From: Campylorhamphus procurvoides
Taxonomy: Eukaryota; Chordata; Aves; Passeriformes; Dendrocolaptidae
Direction of reading: 5' to 3'
Assembly (NCBI GenBank): GCA_013396655.1
Contig: WBMV01007373.1
Span: 272,583 to 336,582 of the forward strand
Length of the DNA: 64,000 nt
Shown here: positions 1 through 12,004 of the stretch, in pieces
How the letters are laid out: each line of letters opens with the position of its first letter
Position numbering within the stretch: position 1 is the first letter of the stretch
Notes under the pieces: model-generated
What the model saw: only the letters and a program-made list of their open reading frames with translations
What the model was told of the DNA's origin: nothing
Databases searched by the model: none
Position numbers and translations under genes: made by a program

Positions 1-3000
1 CCACCTTTGCTGTGGCTGTAGGGTGCACAATAAATTCAAATTGCCTCAGAAACCAGAGCTACTGTTGTGTGAGACTAGAATATTGACAGGCAGACCTCAT
101 ACTACCATCACGGATCAGAAATATGGATCTGTAGCAGATTTGATTTGATGCAGTTAGGACAGTGCAAAGCCTGCACAATCATAAAGCTTAAACCCCACAT
201 GAAAAGAACCAGCTGGAGTTTCAATTCTCAGCAGAAAGCTGCAGCAGCACTGGCACAGTCTGAAATAAAGGACACTTCTCAGCTCTTCAGGATATTCCTT
301 TCCCAGTATACCAGTTCTTTAAGCCAGACTTAAGCCAGCCCTAACACTGACTCAGGCTACAGGCTTGGCAAAGTGAGTTGAAATCATGCCTTTCAAAAAG
401 TGTTTCTCCAGTTGTGTGTCCCAGAACTCCCCAGGCAGTGATTTAGTTATTCTTGAAAACTGAGTGCTCAACTCTTAATCTCTTTCTCTCCTTTGTAGAC
501 AGTCAATGCTTTCCTTTAATTCCAGCAACAATTTCCAGGCTTGTTAAAACCCTGTGTAAAACAACACTAAATACGTTCACAGAACTCTATAAATGAGACA
601 GACAGTTCTCATAAGCTTCACTTATATGAAATCCCAATTTTTTTCTCCTGGGGTCACTGAAAACTGTGTTTTTCCCCCCAAAAATCAATATTTTAAAGCT
701 GTAAGTGTACTTCAGTGCTTGTCTTACACACATCAGCGTGGTATTTTGCAAAAGGAAGCAGGAGGGAAACGCTCATCTGTTTAACAATGCATCGGTCCTG
801 AACAAGCAGCTCTCTGGCTGTTTTACAGAATGGCACAATAGTCACAGCAATTAATGGCTAACGACTAAGACTAACTACGAGCAGTGTTTGTCCTGCTCAG
901 CCCAGCCTGCTGGAAACACAGGCCAACAAAAGGCTGGTCGTTTGGCCTGTTGCCAGCCATGGTCTCCAGGGACAGGTAAAGGAAAAGAGCAGCAGGACAC
1001 ATGGCAGGTGGAGAACAAAGGTAGATCAACTTCTGCTATTGGTAACAAAAAATAGGAAGGAAGGAGATTTCCCCCTTCCCCCTTGCCCCAGAAAGGAATT
1101 GAGCACAATTTAAAAAGCTCGGCAAAGCCACACCAGTGTTTCCCACGGGGGCCAAAGGATGCCCTGAGCCCCAGCAAGGTAAGGAGTGTGGGCCAGGCTC
1201 AGAGCCAGGCCGGGTTCACACTCAGGTGGAAAGGGCAGCTTTGGGGATGAACTAGCCCAGGATTAAGGTTTAATGGTGCCAAAACCTGAGGCTGTTGTGA
1301 GGTGTCACTCCCAAGTGAAGTACATTCCAGAAGATCTTACAGGCTGATTACACTGTCACATTCCTGAGCAGCCTCGACATTGTCGTGGAGAGGAAAATCC
1401 AGCTGGTATTGACCAAAATCCAAGAAATAAATTCAACTGCAGGAATTCCAGCCAAACTCACATGGAACTTGAGAGGTAAACATTTCAAACACAAAAGAAC
1501 AGCTTGATACCACCTCCCATGGCTAAACTGGAAATCACACTGACCCAAAGAATGTAAACTTCAAAGCACCTGTGCCACTAATAGAACTGCTTATTTTCCT
1601 AACAGCCATCCTATTCTAATCTCTCAAGATACCCATTTCTGAATGACATATACACCATGGAAAGAACTCTATTCAATTCCTATTATATTTGTGGGAAAAG
1701 TAGGACTGACCTCCAGAATGCAACACACCTCCTGAAGCAGACAGAATAAACCATCACAATTCTGACCCAATGCCCTTTGAAACCCATGGGAATCACCACA
1801 TTTAATCTACTGCCAATGAACTGGCCCCTTAAACATTAAACCTCCTCTGGGAATTCCCAATCCCTGTTTCTGCTGGCTGGATTCCTTGCTGCTTGCTTAT
1901 ACATGACATTTCCTAAGAGCCCTGGGCTCTGGCATCTGAACAGAGCCTTGCTGAAATGAGAGGCAAAGCCTATTTTCCTAACTGAGGTAAAAATGCTGAA
2001 TAAGATTTTCAAATGTTGCCCTCTGTGAATACAGTGTTGTCAGGCAGTCCCTTATGACAGGAAAGGGAGCTCAGAGTTCCCAGCCCATTCCAGCTGTTTG
2101 TTTCCATGTGCTCTCTGGGCTGCTGTGACAGCAAAGAGCTGGTCCCCAGCACTGACACCTCACTTCCTCACACACCACACTCCCAGTCCAGCCACTCCTG
2201 GGGGCCCCAAACTTTGCCTCCTGCTCTCAAACGCCTGTTCCTGAGAGCAGTTTCACTTTCTGAAGAAAACAATCTTTATCTCACTGACAAAACATTCCTG
2301 GGGGAAGAAGTCTCATCCCTGATAATGGAGGCTCAATGTAATTTCTTGGTTAAGTTCACTGATTTTAAAAATAGTTCATTGCTACAGAGGTCTATCTAGA
2401 GAAGTTTGGAATTTTTCTCAGTTTTATTTAAAAATTTATAGAAATTCAGAGATCTGTGTCCATCTATACCGAAATCAACACAGGTTCTCCAGTAACTGAA
2501 TCAAAAACAGAAAAGCAGCTCTGATTTCTAATCCTCCAATTCCTGGCACATATAATCATTACATTGTTTTGATTTCTTACAGCTGGGAGCTGTTTTGCTT
2601 AATCATAAACTCCTGTTTCAGTGTATTCATAAATAACAGAACTAAGACAAACATTGCTGTTTGCACAAGCCTAGACAAATCCCTGGTGAACTGTGAGTGA
2701 AACAAATTCTTTCTATACATATTTTCAGGGCATATTGTCTTCTCTTGAATGTGGGGCACTTGCATTGTTTGCCTTTGTTTTAGGAATGTCTCTTTACACC
2801 TCCCTAGAGAAGAATAAAAGATTAATTTTTCTCCATGGATTTGAATATTTACAGAGAACATTAAAGATTTTAACACTGCCTTTTTTCCAGAAGCCTGGAA
2901 GTTCTACAGCTGACAGAAACTCTGGATTGGCAGTTTGTGCATCTGGGAATAAATTGCATTTCACAATGGCACCATCTGCTGGGAGATGAGCACGGCAGCA

Positions 3001-5464
3001 AAGTGCAATTAAACACATGATTCCTGATATCCAACACCTCCAAATGGCAACAGAAATGAAACCTGGAAAAGTCACTGAAGGAACCAGGAAGCTGATAATC
3101 CCTGAGGCTTTCACACTGACATTTTTCTTTTTAATACAACAGGAGCTAATTATTGCTATCTGGTTTTATGCTTCCACATTTATATGGCACAACATCAAGA
3201 ACACTAGAAATCACCTTGACTTCTATTTCATACAGCACACACTCCCTTTACCTTAGGAGCTCATTCAGATAAAAGGAGAGGAATTCCTTCTCTCAGAGAT
3301 GTGCAATCAATCTGTGATTACATAGTTCATTGAAAACCAGGTCAAAATGCTCTTTCAGAACCCGAGCATCACTGCAAGAAATGTAGAGCTACCTTAAATA
3401 CCCACACAGAAGAGATCCTTTCTTCTACTCCTGCTTGTCCTCCAGAAAAACAATCCTTTCACAAACACCAAGGAGTTAAAACAAACAGGCTTGCTCCCAC
3501 AGCTATTTTTGCAGGAGTGTAAAATAGGGTATTCAGTGAGGCTCAAGCTGTATCAGTAACACCTTCCTGCAGACAAAACAAGCCTTAATTCAATTCATCA
3601 CCAGACATAACTGTCAGCACAGGGGGATTTCTAGCAAATCCTGTGCAGACATCTACTGTAGCAGATGCTCCTCCAGAATGCAGGACCTCTAAGGATGAGA
3701 AAATGGGGCTGGGAATAACTTTCATAATTCTGCTGAAAAATGCATATTTCCCTGGAAGCCTGTGATAGAACAGACACAGTGTGAAGCTTTCACAGCCTTA
3801 CTACAGCACACTCTCACACTATTTTCATTCTCAAGTTAAAGAACTGACCTTGTGAATGAAAGCTCAGTTTGGGTTTTATTCTCTTCCACCTGCTCACTTG
3901 AGGCAGAATATTGTCATAGCACCAAGTGATACAGATTTCCCTTTCTGACTTCTTAACTTACTTGTTTGGGCTGAATGGCTTCTGTTCTGTAACATTATAT
4001 TCATTACTCTTTGTTAAATTTATTCAGTTCTTCTTACATGTACAGCCACATTAATTCCAGGCAGGAAATCCGTAAAACTAATAAAAAGGGAACTCTGAGC
4101 TTGCACAGTATCTTACTGTTGGCATAAAACTCTCTGTACAAATGCTGAACAAACCAACATCATCTCAGTCCAGAGTCAACAGCCAGTTCTGCCAGAAAAA
4201 CAATCAACATGAAATAAACTCACTTCCAAACAGAAACCAGGGCTTGGGACTTGTCCTCCCTGGACTCCCAGGCTGCACATCCTGAGGGAACCTGCACACG
4301 TGTCATTAAAGCTGCTGTACATGAGAGATCCTGGTGACAACCAAAGGTTTATTCTTCAAAAGGCACAGCCAAATTCACAGCTCATTTGCTGTGGAACCAT
4401 TGCCCACTGCACACACACAAAATGAACAGCTTCTTAGAAAGAGAGAAGTGCTGGGCTGTGGGTGAGCCCCTCGAGGCTCTGAGGGACACCTCCAGCACCC
4501 CAGCCTGAGGGTCCCTGAGGGACTGTGCGTGGCTTGCTGGCAAAAACAGCCCCTGCTCTCCTTCCCCCAGCAGCTGCAGCTTCACACATGCTTCCTGGCA
4601 GCTGGGGAAAGATGTTCCACCCTTGTGGTTTGCTGTCAGCGTTTCCACACCACAAACTTTGTGAGGGGAGGGTGGAGATTGCCTTAGAAGAAATTAAGAA
4701 AACAACACAAAACACAACAGATCACCCCCAAAATTTAAAAAAAAAAAAAAAACAACAAGGAGGAAGGAAGTGCACACTACATTCTGTGAGGAAGTTTTGC
4801 TATGCTGGGACGCCCAGGATTTGGGAGGGAGCCTGTGTTACACCTCCAGCCTGCAGGGCTTTGCCTGGTTGCCCTCAGAAACTGGAAACAAAGAAAGAGG
4901 AAATAAGATGAGGATCACAAGAGCTCTTCTAAGGCATTTTCTGTGTAAGCAATTACCTCCTCAGGTACAACAGGGCCTGGAGCCCTCCAGAAGGCACTGC
5001 CCATGCATGTCTGATGATCACACTTGCTTGGCCCAGAGGATGACAAGTAAAGAACATCTACTCACCAAGACTGTCATTAGCTTCGTATTACTGATTAGCT
5101 CATCAAATTAGTCATCAAGTCTGTTTATGCAGTGCTGTTGACCTCCAGTTCCTTAAGAGGTTTGCAGCATCTAACACAAGGCCTCACTTCCTCACAGCTT
5201 CATATTTGAAGTTTGACCAAAATATTTTCCAAACAACCTGGCTAGCTATAAGTAATTACTAGCATGTTAAAACTCCTATAGATTTGATACTTTGATTTTT
5301 TTAAGTATATTGCTGCTAATGAACACCCAGTGCCATGCCCTTCCTTAGTCCCAGCCATATGATCACTTGCACTGTTTCTGGCAAACATGTGACTTTTTGA
5401 TATGGATCAGTGATTGATCTCAATCCCTTTGAAGAACAGTGCTAGAAAAGCCACCCAAAAGAAG
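1..5464. other. Intergenic or intronic sequence, no gene recognised
   Basis: I see no exon with both splice signals and protein similarity on either strand. The short open frames here lack recognisable domains and carry no codon signature. A run of about 17 A lies near 4737-4753. By synteny, the neighbour to the left should be PECAM1 on the minus strand. I looked for its Ig exons and transmembrane segment and found none, so the stretch may be spacer or an upstream intron. Confidence 0.5.
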
Positions 5465-5750
5465 GTCATAGCCAGGTGGGGGCTGGTCTCTTCTCCCTGG
5501 TAACAAGGGATGGGACAAGAGGAAACAGTCAGGCTGTACCAGAGGAAGTTTATATGGGATATTAGGAAAAATTTCTTCATGGAACAGGCTGTCCTGGGAA
5601 GGAGTCACCAAACCTGGAGGGATTGAAAAGGCATGTAGATGTGGCACTTGGGGACATGGTTGAGTGGTGGACTGGGCTGGTTTAATGGTTGAACACAACG
5701 ATCTCAGAGGTCTTTTCCAGACTCTGGGGTTCTCTGATTCTGTACTGCAT
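5465..5750 (+). mobile_element. CR1 LINE 3' fragment
   Basis: The stretch follows the 3' end of avian CR1 retrotransposons in sense orientation. It has the block with GGTCTCTTCTCCC and GGTAACAAG, then GGATATTAGGAAAAATTTC, then TGTAGATGTGGCACTTGGGG, then TCTTTTCCA, and ends near a degenerate ATTCTATG-type tail (GATTCTGT). It is 5' truncated, as most CR1 copies are, with no open reading frame. It ends about 280 bp upstream of the MILR1 start codon. The left boundary is approximate. Basis: sequence compared with remembered CR1 consensus. Confidence 0.9.
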
Positions 5751-6029
5751 GGCAGCTCATGTGGAAAACTGCTGACTGTCCAGCCACCTCTCAGAACAGC
5801 TCTGGCCAACACTTACCTGCATCCCAAACTGCTGCTCCTCCCCCTGCCCACTACTGGCCCCCACAGGCTGAATGTACACGAAATATGACAGAAGTCTTCA
5901 CAGAAACTTGAGCAGAGATCAGAACTGTATCCATATTTAGAACTTCCTCAAGCCCCAGAGCCACTCCTCCATCTCTTTTGAAAGATCTGTCATGTAACTC
6001 CACCAGCTCTCTTCCTCAGTGTCAAGAAA

Positions 6030-9000
6030 ATGTTTTTTCTCACCATTCTGCTGTTTTCCTGCTGTAAGCCAAGGACATACTCCTTTCATACTCCAGATCT
6101 TTCTGAACCAGAAGCACTTTCCTCATCTGAAAGCTTTTCTTTTTATCTCTCGTAGCTCAAATGTCTCAGCAGATACAGAAAACTACTGCAAGTGGCAAAG
6201 GTAGGTTCTCTATTGCTGATTTTGAGATAAGTGCTAAAACTGCCTGTTAACCAAAAAATGGGGGAGGGCTTTAAAAATGTCCAAGAAGTTCATGTAAAAT
6301 TAAATATTTTACCTGGCTGTGCAGTGAGGCAGTTTACAAGTTTGTAGACAAAGTTAACAGTCTCTTTGCTGACCTGTATGTACAATCAGAATTGCCTGAA
6401 GTTGTTAAAACACTTCTTCCCCACTAGAAATGTAATTTATTTTAGTCATGACTAGTTTTGTACCATTTTCTATGAAAATACAAGGGTTTATTGCAAATTT
6501 ATTCCTATAATATCATAAAAGGAAAAAAATTTGAGAGATCAGCAGGGTCTCTGCTGCTATTATTCTAAAGTTCAATCTGCTCACACAAGGTTAATTCTGC
6601 CTCTTTACACACAGCCACAAATAAAATACTCTTTTGCTTTCAGGTGCACATGATACCTCTCATACAGTATATAATGTCCCTTTCTCCTACAATGAACACT
6701 CCAGAATATCTGATTCATCTTTCACACTTCTATTATTTTACTTGCTGCTGTATTTATTTTTTGTACTTCTATTTATTTTAATTGCTGCTGCAGTTCAAAA
6801 GTGGTTTTGAGGGTTCGTCTGAATACATCAGTGGGCTCTGTGTGGCTGTGCCCTCTTTTGCATGGAGACATGCACTTTCCATCACGTGTGAAGCTGCACT
6901 TTCCATAACGTGTGAATTTAACGTGTGGATTTAAAAAATATGGACTTAAGTTGCCTTCTGCTAGAGGTGGAAAAAAGTATATAATGCCCTATTCAAACAG
7001 AAATAAATATAGCTTGGTTCTCAACATATTTTGGGGAAAATCTGAGGGGTTTTTGGGCGATAGGTGCAGCCAACTCACTCTGAAGTGTCTCCTTTGCAGG
7101 GATGCTGCCCAATCCCAGGCTCATGACGGTGGAGAGTTTGACTGTGGTGATGAACCAGAACGTGACCATGTCCTGCTGCTCTGCCTCTGCCTCTCCACCT
7201 GTCAGATACACCCTGTTCAAACACAACCAGCAGGTATCCTCCTTAAACAGCTCAGACTCAAGCCCCGCATTGTTTACCTTGACCATCAGCTCTGCCAGCG
7301 ACCTGGGTCCCTACAAATGCAAAGCTGAGTACAACAGCTCCACTGATGGAAAATACAGTAACAGCCTCAGCTTCACCCTTATAGGTATGTCTGGCTGTGC
7401 CCCTTCCCAGCACTGTTCACTGTAGGGGCACAGTGTTGTCTGAGGAGCTGAACTTTCCTGCAGATGGCTGTTACTCCCTCAGGAGTCAGCAGTGCTGCCC
7501 TGCCCTGGCTCACCAAGCCCTCCATCCTCAGCTCATTTTTGTTGCTTAACTCTGAGTCCTGCTTGGAGCTTGCCCTGTACTCAGTGATTCAGCCTTTTCA
7601 GTTTTCTTTTCACAGAGCCAATTTCCAAACCAGTGCTGAGCTCCCCCACCTCTCACACCCTGCAAGGCCAGAACGTGACCCTCTCCTGTTTCTCAGAGAA
7701 TGGATCCCTTCCCATCACGTACCTATTCTTCAAAGGCAAACAAAGCATCTCTCCCCAGAAGACAATGCACAGGAGGGAAGCAGCTGTGATTTTTCTATTT
7801 GTCAACTCTTCTGCTGACTCTGGAACCTATAAATGCAAAGCTAACAATAGTTTTCCCAACAGTACAAAATACAGCAACAGTTTCAACTTCACATTAACAG
7901 GTATGAAGGCATGAAAAGAGTTTAGCACTGTTGACAAACAGAGACCACACAAAGTTCAGAATGTTGTCATGAGCCAAGTTTTTTAGCCAGATATTTTGTT
8001 CCTGCAATGTCATGTTCAAAATATAATTTTTTACAACAAAAAAATTATTTGAGCTTTTAAAATCAATGCAAAACCACAGAATTCCATGCAGCCTAGATAG
8101 CAGAAGTGCCCATGAGGGATGACTGTAAAAGACTCCCTTTTACAAGAGACCCCTGGTCCACCTTGGGAAGACTCTGGTTTCATTTTTTCTCTCTGGTCCT
8201 ATGAAAGAACCTCCTGGCACCAGCAAGGTGGGACACAGTGTCCTTGGGACTCTCCTGAGCAGTTACATTAACCACAGTCAATCCAAAAGCTGAAAGAAAT
8301 TCCTAAGTCCTGATTTTAATGTATAGAAAATACTTAAAAAGCAAACAGTTCATTGCATAAACACTTTTCTTTCCTTCTTTTTAGCAGAAGAGAGAAGCCA
8401 TTCTCAGGCCTTGATAATTTCTCTTGGGCTGCTGCTGCTGCTACTCATAATAGGCTTGGCTCTGGCAATTCCATTTCTCATAATTCCTTCATATAAAGCA
8501 AGTGAGTTATTTGAAAGTCTCTTTCATTTTCCAGAGGTGTTCATTTATATTGTCAATACATTTTAGTGTGTAAACATCATCTTAACAGTAGGGCAGCTCT
8601 TGGTATTTTAGGATGCTGTCAAGTCTTCTCTCAACCAGCAGTGGCAACTTAACTTCACCTTTTCAATGCCTCAAGAAGATACTGAAAAGGCAAAACCTCT
8701 GAGCTGTGTTTTATGTGGCAGGTCTGGGATGGGGGAAGCAAAGCAACAACAAATGTACTACACAGAAATGTTAAAAGGAATTAAGACCTCATTGGGAAGG
8801 GAAATCTAGTAAAGTCTATTAAAATGCCCTTGACTAAGGACTAATATTTATCATGAAAATAACATTTTCTGAGATCTCCAAATGTTCAAAAAATACCATG
8901 AATCTGTTTCTTTCTCTCTAAGAAAAACTGATACAGGTATATAGACACGTGTTTTTTCTTTTACCATTTGCAGAAAAATTTAAGTCTACCAGGTCCTCAA

Positions 9001-10334
9001 CTGGCTTTACACCAACAGTGAATGCAGAGGGTTGGGTTGAAAACGATGTCATATATGCAGAGATTGGTAAGTTCATGCCATGCCCTGCAGTCAGGATTGT
9101 GTGGGCACTCACTGAGTGAGTACTACTGACCCTGCCTGCCAGAGGTGTTATTTGAAGTCCCTCAAAAACCATACTGGCACTACCTGCAAGCCATGCAGCC
9201 AAAACTGCAGCTGGTTAAATGAAATGAGGTTCTACACAAAAAAAGAATCCCTGAATGGATGTAATTCCCATTTACTAAGAGGCAACAGTGGGCTAGAGGA
9301 AGTTTGTAGCAAAATAAAACTTACGTGGCTCCTGCATTCTGATCAAAATTGTTCAGTGCTTCTGTTCTCTAGTCCACCTTTAAGTTAGACAAGACTCAAA
9401 CTTCAATTATGAAGTGACAGCAAAACAGCTGATTTAAGACATTTTAGTGCTACAATTGCAGAAAATACACAGTAACAAAGACATTGCCCAATAACCACAA
9501 TGCTCTGAACTTGCAGTTTTCTGTATTTGCTCTACATGTGAGTATCTGTTTTGAAGGGGACAAAGAAACCCCCAAAACAAACCAATAGCAAAGGCATTAT
9601 GCTCCCACTTCTGAGTATCAAAACGGAGTAATTCTCTCCAAACAAACCTGCCTTCCTGTTCATGCAGTAGACAGAGTTCTCCCTGCCCTGCTGTGCAGCT
9701 GCTCGTGCCAGGTATCACTCAGCATCCCACTCCCAGCCTGCAAGGACAGGGACAAGAGCTCTGATAAAGCCCAGGAATGCTCCAGAAATCAGCATTTATA
9801 TTCACTATAGAATCTCACTGCTTATTTCAAGATAATAGGAAAAAAAAAGTCTTATCCAGTTGCTTGTAATTAACTGCTGTTCCTCTTCTTTAATCCAGAG
9901 CCTGTTAAACCAGAAGAAGAATACATCAACTTTTCTGTTATTAGAAGAGAAGAAGAAAAAGGTGAGAACCCCAATCTATAATATTGGCCTATCTGATGCT
10001 CACAAACATGTCTTGAGGGGACTTTGCTGGGTGCAGGCAGGGCTTCGATAGTTGCAGTTGCTTATTACATTGCTTAGTTACCATGGAGAACTTAAGTAAC
10101 TTTAAGACTCTTAAGGGGGAAAAAAAATAAAACCCAAAGCAACAAACCATCCTATGACCCAAACAAGCTCACTATGTAACCATGCAGATGTGATTAGTAA
10201 CTGTGTTGCTGATGTAATGTTAATTCTGTTGTGTATCTGTACCAAAAAAGCAATTCTGACCCATGCTGTTCTGCCTTTCAGCAGGGAAGAGGGCATGTTC
10301 CACAGTCTATACAAAGGTCCTCACCAGAAACTGA
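6030..10334 (+). CDS. MILR1: Mast cell immunoglobulin-like receptor 1 (Allergin-1 type), complete
   Basis: Type I membrane receptor of the Ig superfamily. In mammals this family dampens Fc-receptor signalling in mast cells through cytoplasmic ITIMs. Coding exons: 6030-6063, 6156-6200, 7100-7384, 7616-7900, 8385-8501, 8974-9066, 9899-9961, 10282-10334. All internal junctions are phase 1, and the sum is 975 nt (324 aa plus stop). The start ATG opens a short hydrophobic signal (MFFLTILLFSC) finished by a 45-nt mini-exon. Two Ig domains follow, each on one 285-nt exon, with a Cys after NVT and a matching YKCKA. The transmembrane segment is residues ~226-250. The tail has an ITIM (VIYAEI, Tyr283), a second Tyr (EEEYINF, Tyr295) and a C-terminal ITSM-like TVYTKV (Tyr317). 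Domain order, exon phases and the second Ig domain (SENGSLPITY) resemble mammalian MILR1 more than PECAM1. Synteny agrees. The first two exons are the least certain. Confidence 0.83.
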
Positions 10335-10691
10335 GTACCAGGTATGATCTCTTTTGTGATTACCTCAATGACGTGTTTTTAAAGAATTTTTCAGTCCTCA
10401 AATGTGATAAGCACCAGCAGGCTGCACAGAAAGAGATGATGTTCAGATACCAGTTTCCTGGCCTAATCAGTCTGTAGACAGATAACTCACTTTCTACCAG
10501 CAAAATCCCAGTCATAATATCTGAGCACTTAAGAGAAAAAGCAGGGCAAACAAAAATTGGAATCACTGAAGACACGAATTCCAATGGCCAAACAATAGCC
10601 AAAACATAGCTTATTGCCCAAACAGCACCATAAAAACCAACCCAAACCACAGCAATGCAATCACTGGCAGGTATTAAATCCTGCTGGACAC

Positions 10692-10729
10692 AATAAACAG
10701 TCTGGCATTACAGGCAACTGATGAATAAA
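10692..10729 (+). terminator. MILR1: Candidate MILR1 poly(A) signals
   Basis: Two AATAAA hexamers on the plus strand, at 10692-10697 and 10724-10729, lie about 360-395 nt after the MILR1 stop codon. They are the first canonical signals downstream. Which one is used cannot be read from the sequence. Confidence 0.45.
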
Positions 10730-10734
10730 CAGAA

Positions 10735-11984
10735 AGGAATAAGTTATTTAAAGCGTTCACCCAGAGCCAAGTTCCTGTACACTTAACAATCCTCCTAAAG
10801 CAGACTGGATTGTGTGCAGACATAAGATAATCAAAAGCCTTTAGTTCAGTATAAAGAAAAAAACTAAAATCCCTACTTGCTGCCCTCTTAGGCACACATT
10901 GGAGGATCTGTGTTTGGCCTCTGTACATGCAAGGGTGGCAGTTTCTCAGTTCAACACTATTTCAGCTCTCACAGTAGGGACAGGATGCCAAAATTGACTT
11001 TTGGGACACTTAATTCCAAAACAAATTCTGCTCCCTGCTACAGGCTGTTTCTTAGATAACCCTGCATTGTTTTAATATCATTCCACAGCCATCTCATTTA
11101 GGATTCCATGAGTCCACCAAGTCACACTGTGCTAACCTTGCACTACATCTAGCATAATTACACTATGCAGCAATTATTACTACTGTTACAAATAACTCAG
11201 TTATAGTTAAATAAGAAAATATTAAGGCAGATTCTTGTGTTCCATGACACTGATGACTATCAGAGGCCACATGCCTTGTTGCATACACTTTATGTACTTT
11301 CTACAGTGACTAACAAGACACACTGTCAATCTGCAGATCAGAAACACTCAGTTCTGTATCTACGCAGACTCTTGTATCTGATTGTAACTGCTCTGCTCAG
11401 TAGGAAAAATATGATCACACATTAGTCTTTTTCCAGCATTTTACATAAACAGACTTTTTTTTGTTCACAAAAAAATGCCTGTAAAAAACTTGACAATTTT
11501 TTTAATTCTATTCCTCTGTTACTCTTGACAAAGTACTTCTGGTTTTTATGTTTGCCAACTGCAAGGTGAAGTAACTTGAAGAACTGAGGCCAGGTGATTA
11601 AAATACATTCCTACAAACAGATAGTAAAAAGATCCCGATTTATTAAAACATTTAAGATTTGGAAATCTTTTATACAAAATACCATTTTCCAGCAGAGATC
11701 ATAACTGTGTCATCAATACAGATGAAAGTTGAAGTTTTAGCTTAGGATGGAATACTTTTACTTGACAGTAAAACTGAAGACATGAAGGAGGATATGCTTA
11801 GCCCTGCTAACCAGGGACAAGTTTGTCTCTTCCCTCTTTCCAAGGAAACCTGGAAGACCAGGATGGCCCAGATTTGACACAAAACAGATGCACCACCAAG
11901 CTTTAGCAGAGTTCTTTGCAGAGAAACCACCGAGTCCATGACAACGCTGCAACCAGCTCAGGCACAGAGGCTTAAGAAAATCCC
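10735..11984. other. Convergent spacer between MILR1 and POLG2 3' ends
   Basis: AT-rich sequence between the MILR1 poly(A) candidates and the POLG2 poly(A) signal. I see no coding exon, RNA gene or recognisable repeat. Several TTTATT and AATAAA hexamers could serve as backup termination sites for either gene. Confidence 0.5.
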
Positions 11985-11990
11985 TTTATT
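11985..11990 (-). terminator. POLG2: POLG2 poly(A) signal, 14 nt after the stop
   Basis: The plus strand reads TTTATT, that is AATAAA on the minus strand. Only 14 nt separate it from the POLG2 TAA at 12007-12005. If this site is used, the 3' UTR is only about 30-40 nt. Confidence 0.75.
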
Positions 11991-12004
11991 CAATGAATTG
12001 CAGC

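Noticed and set aside
7464..7817. 117-codon plus-strand frame overlapping the second Ig exon
   Set aside because: It is a frame-shifted shadow of the MILR1 exon 7616-7900 plus upstream intron.
6030..10334. Identity as PECAM1
   Set aside because: There are only two Ig domains and a short 324-aa product, whereas PECAM1 has six. The D2 sequence resembles MILR1, and gene order fits MILR1 beside POLG2.
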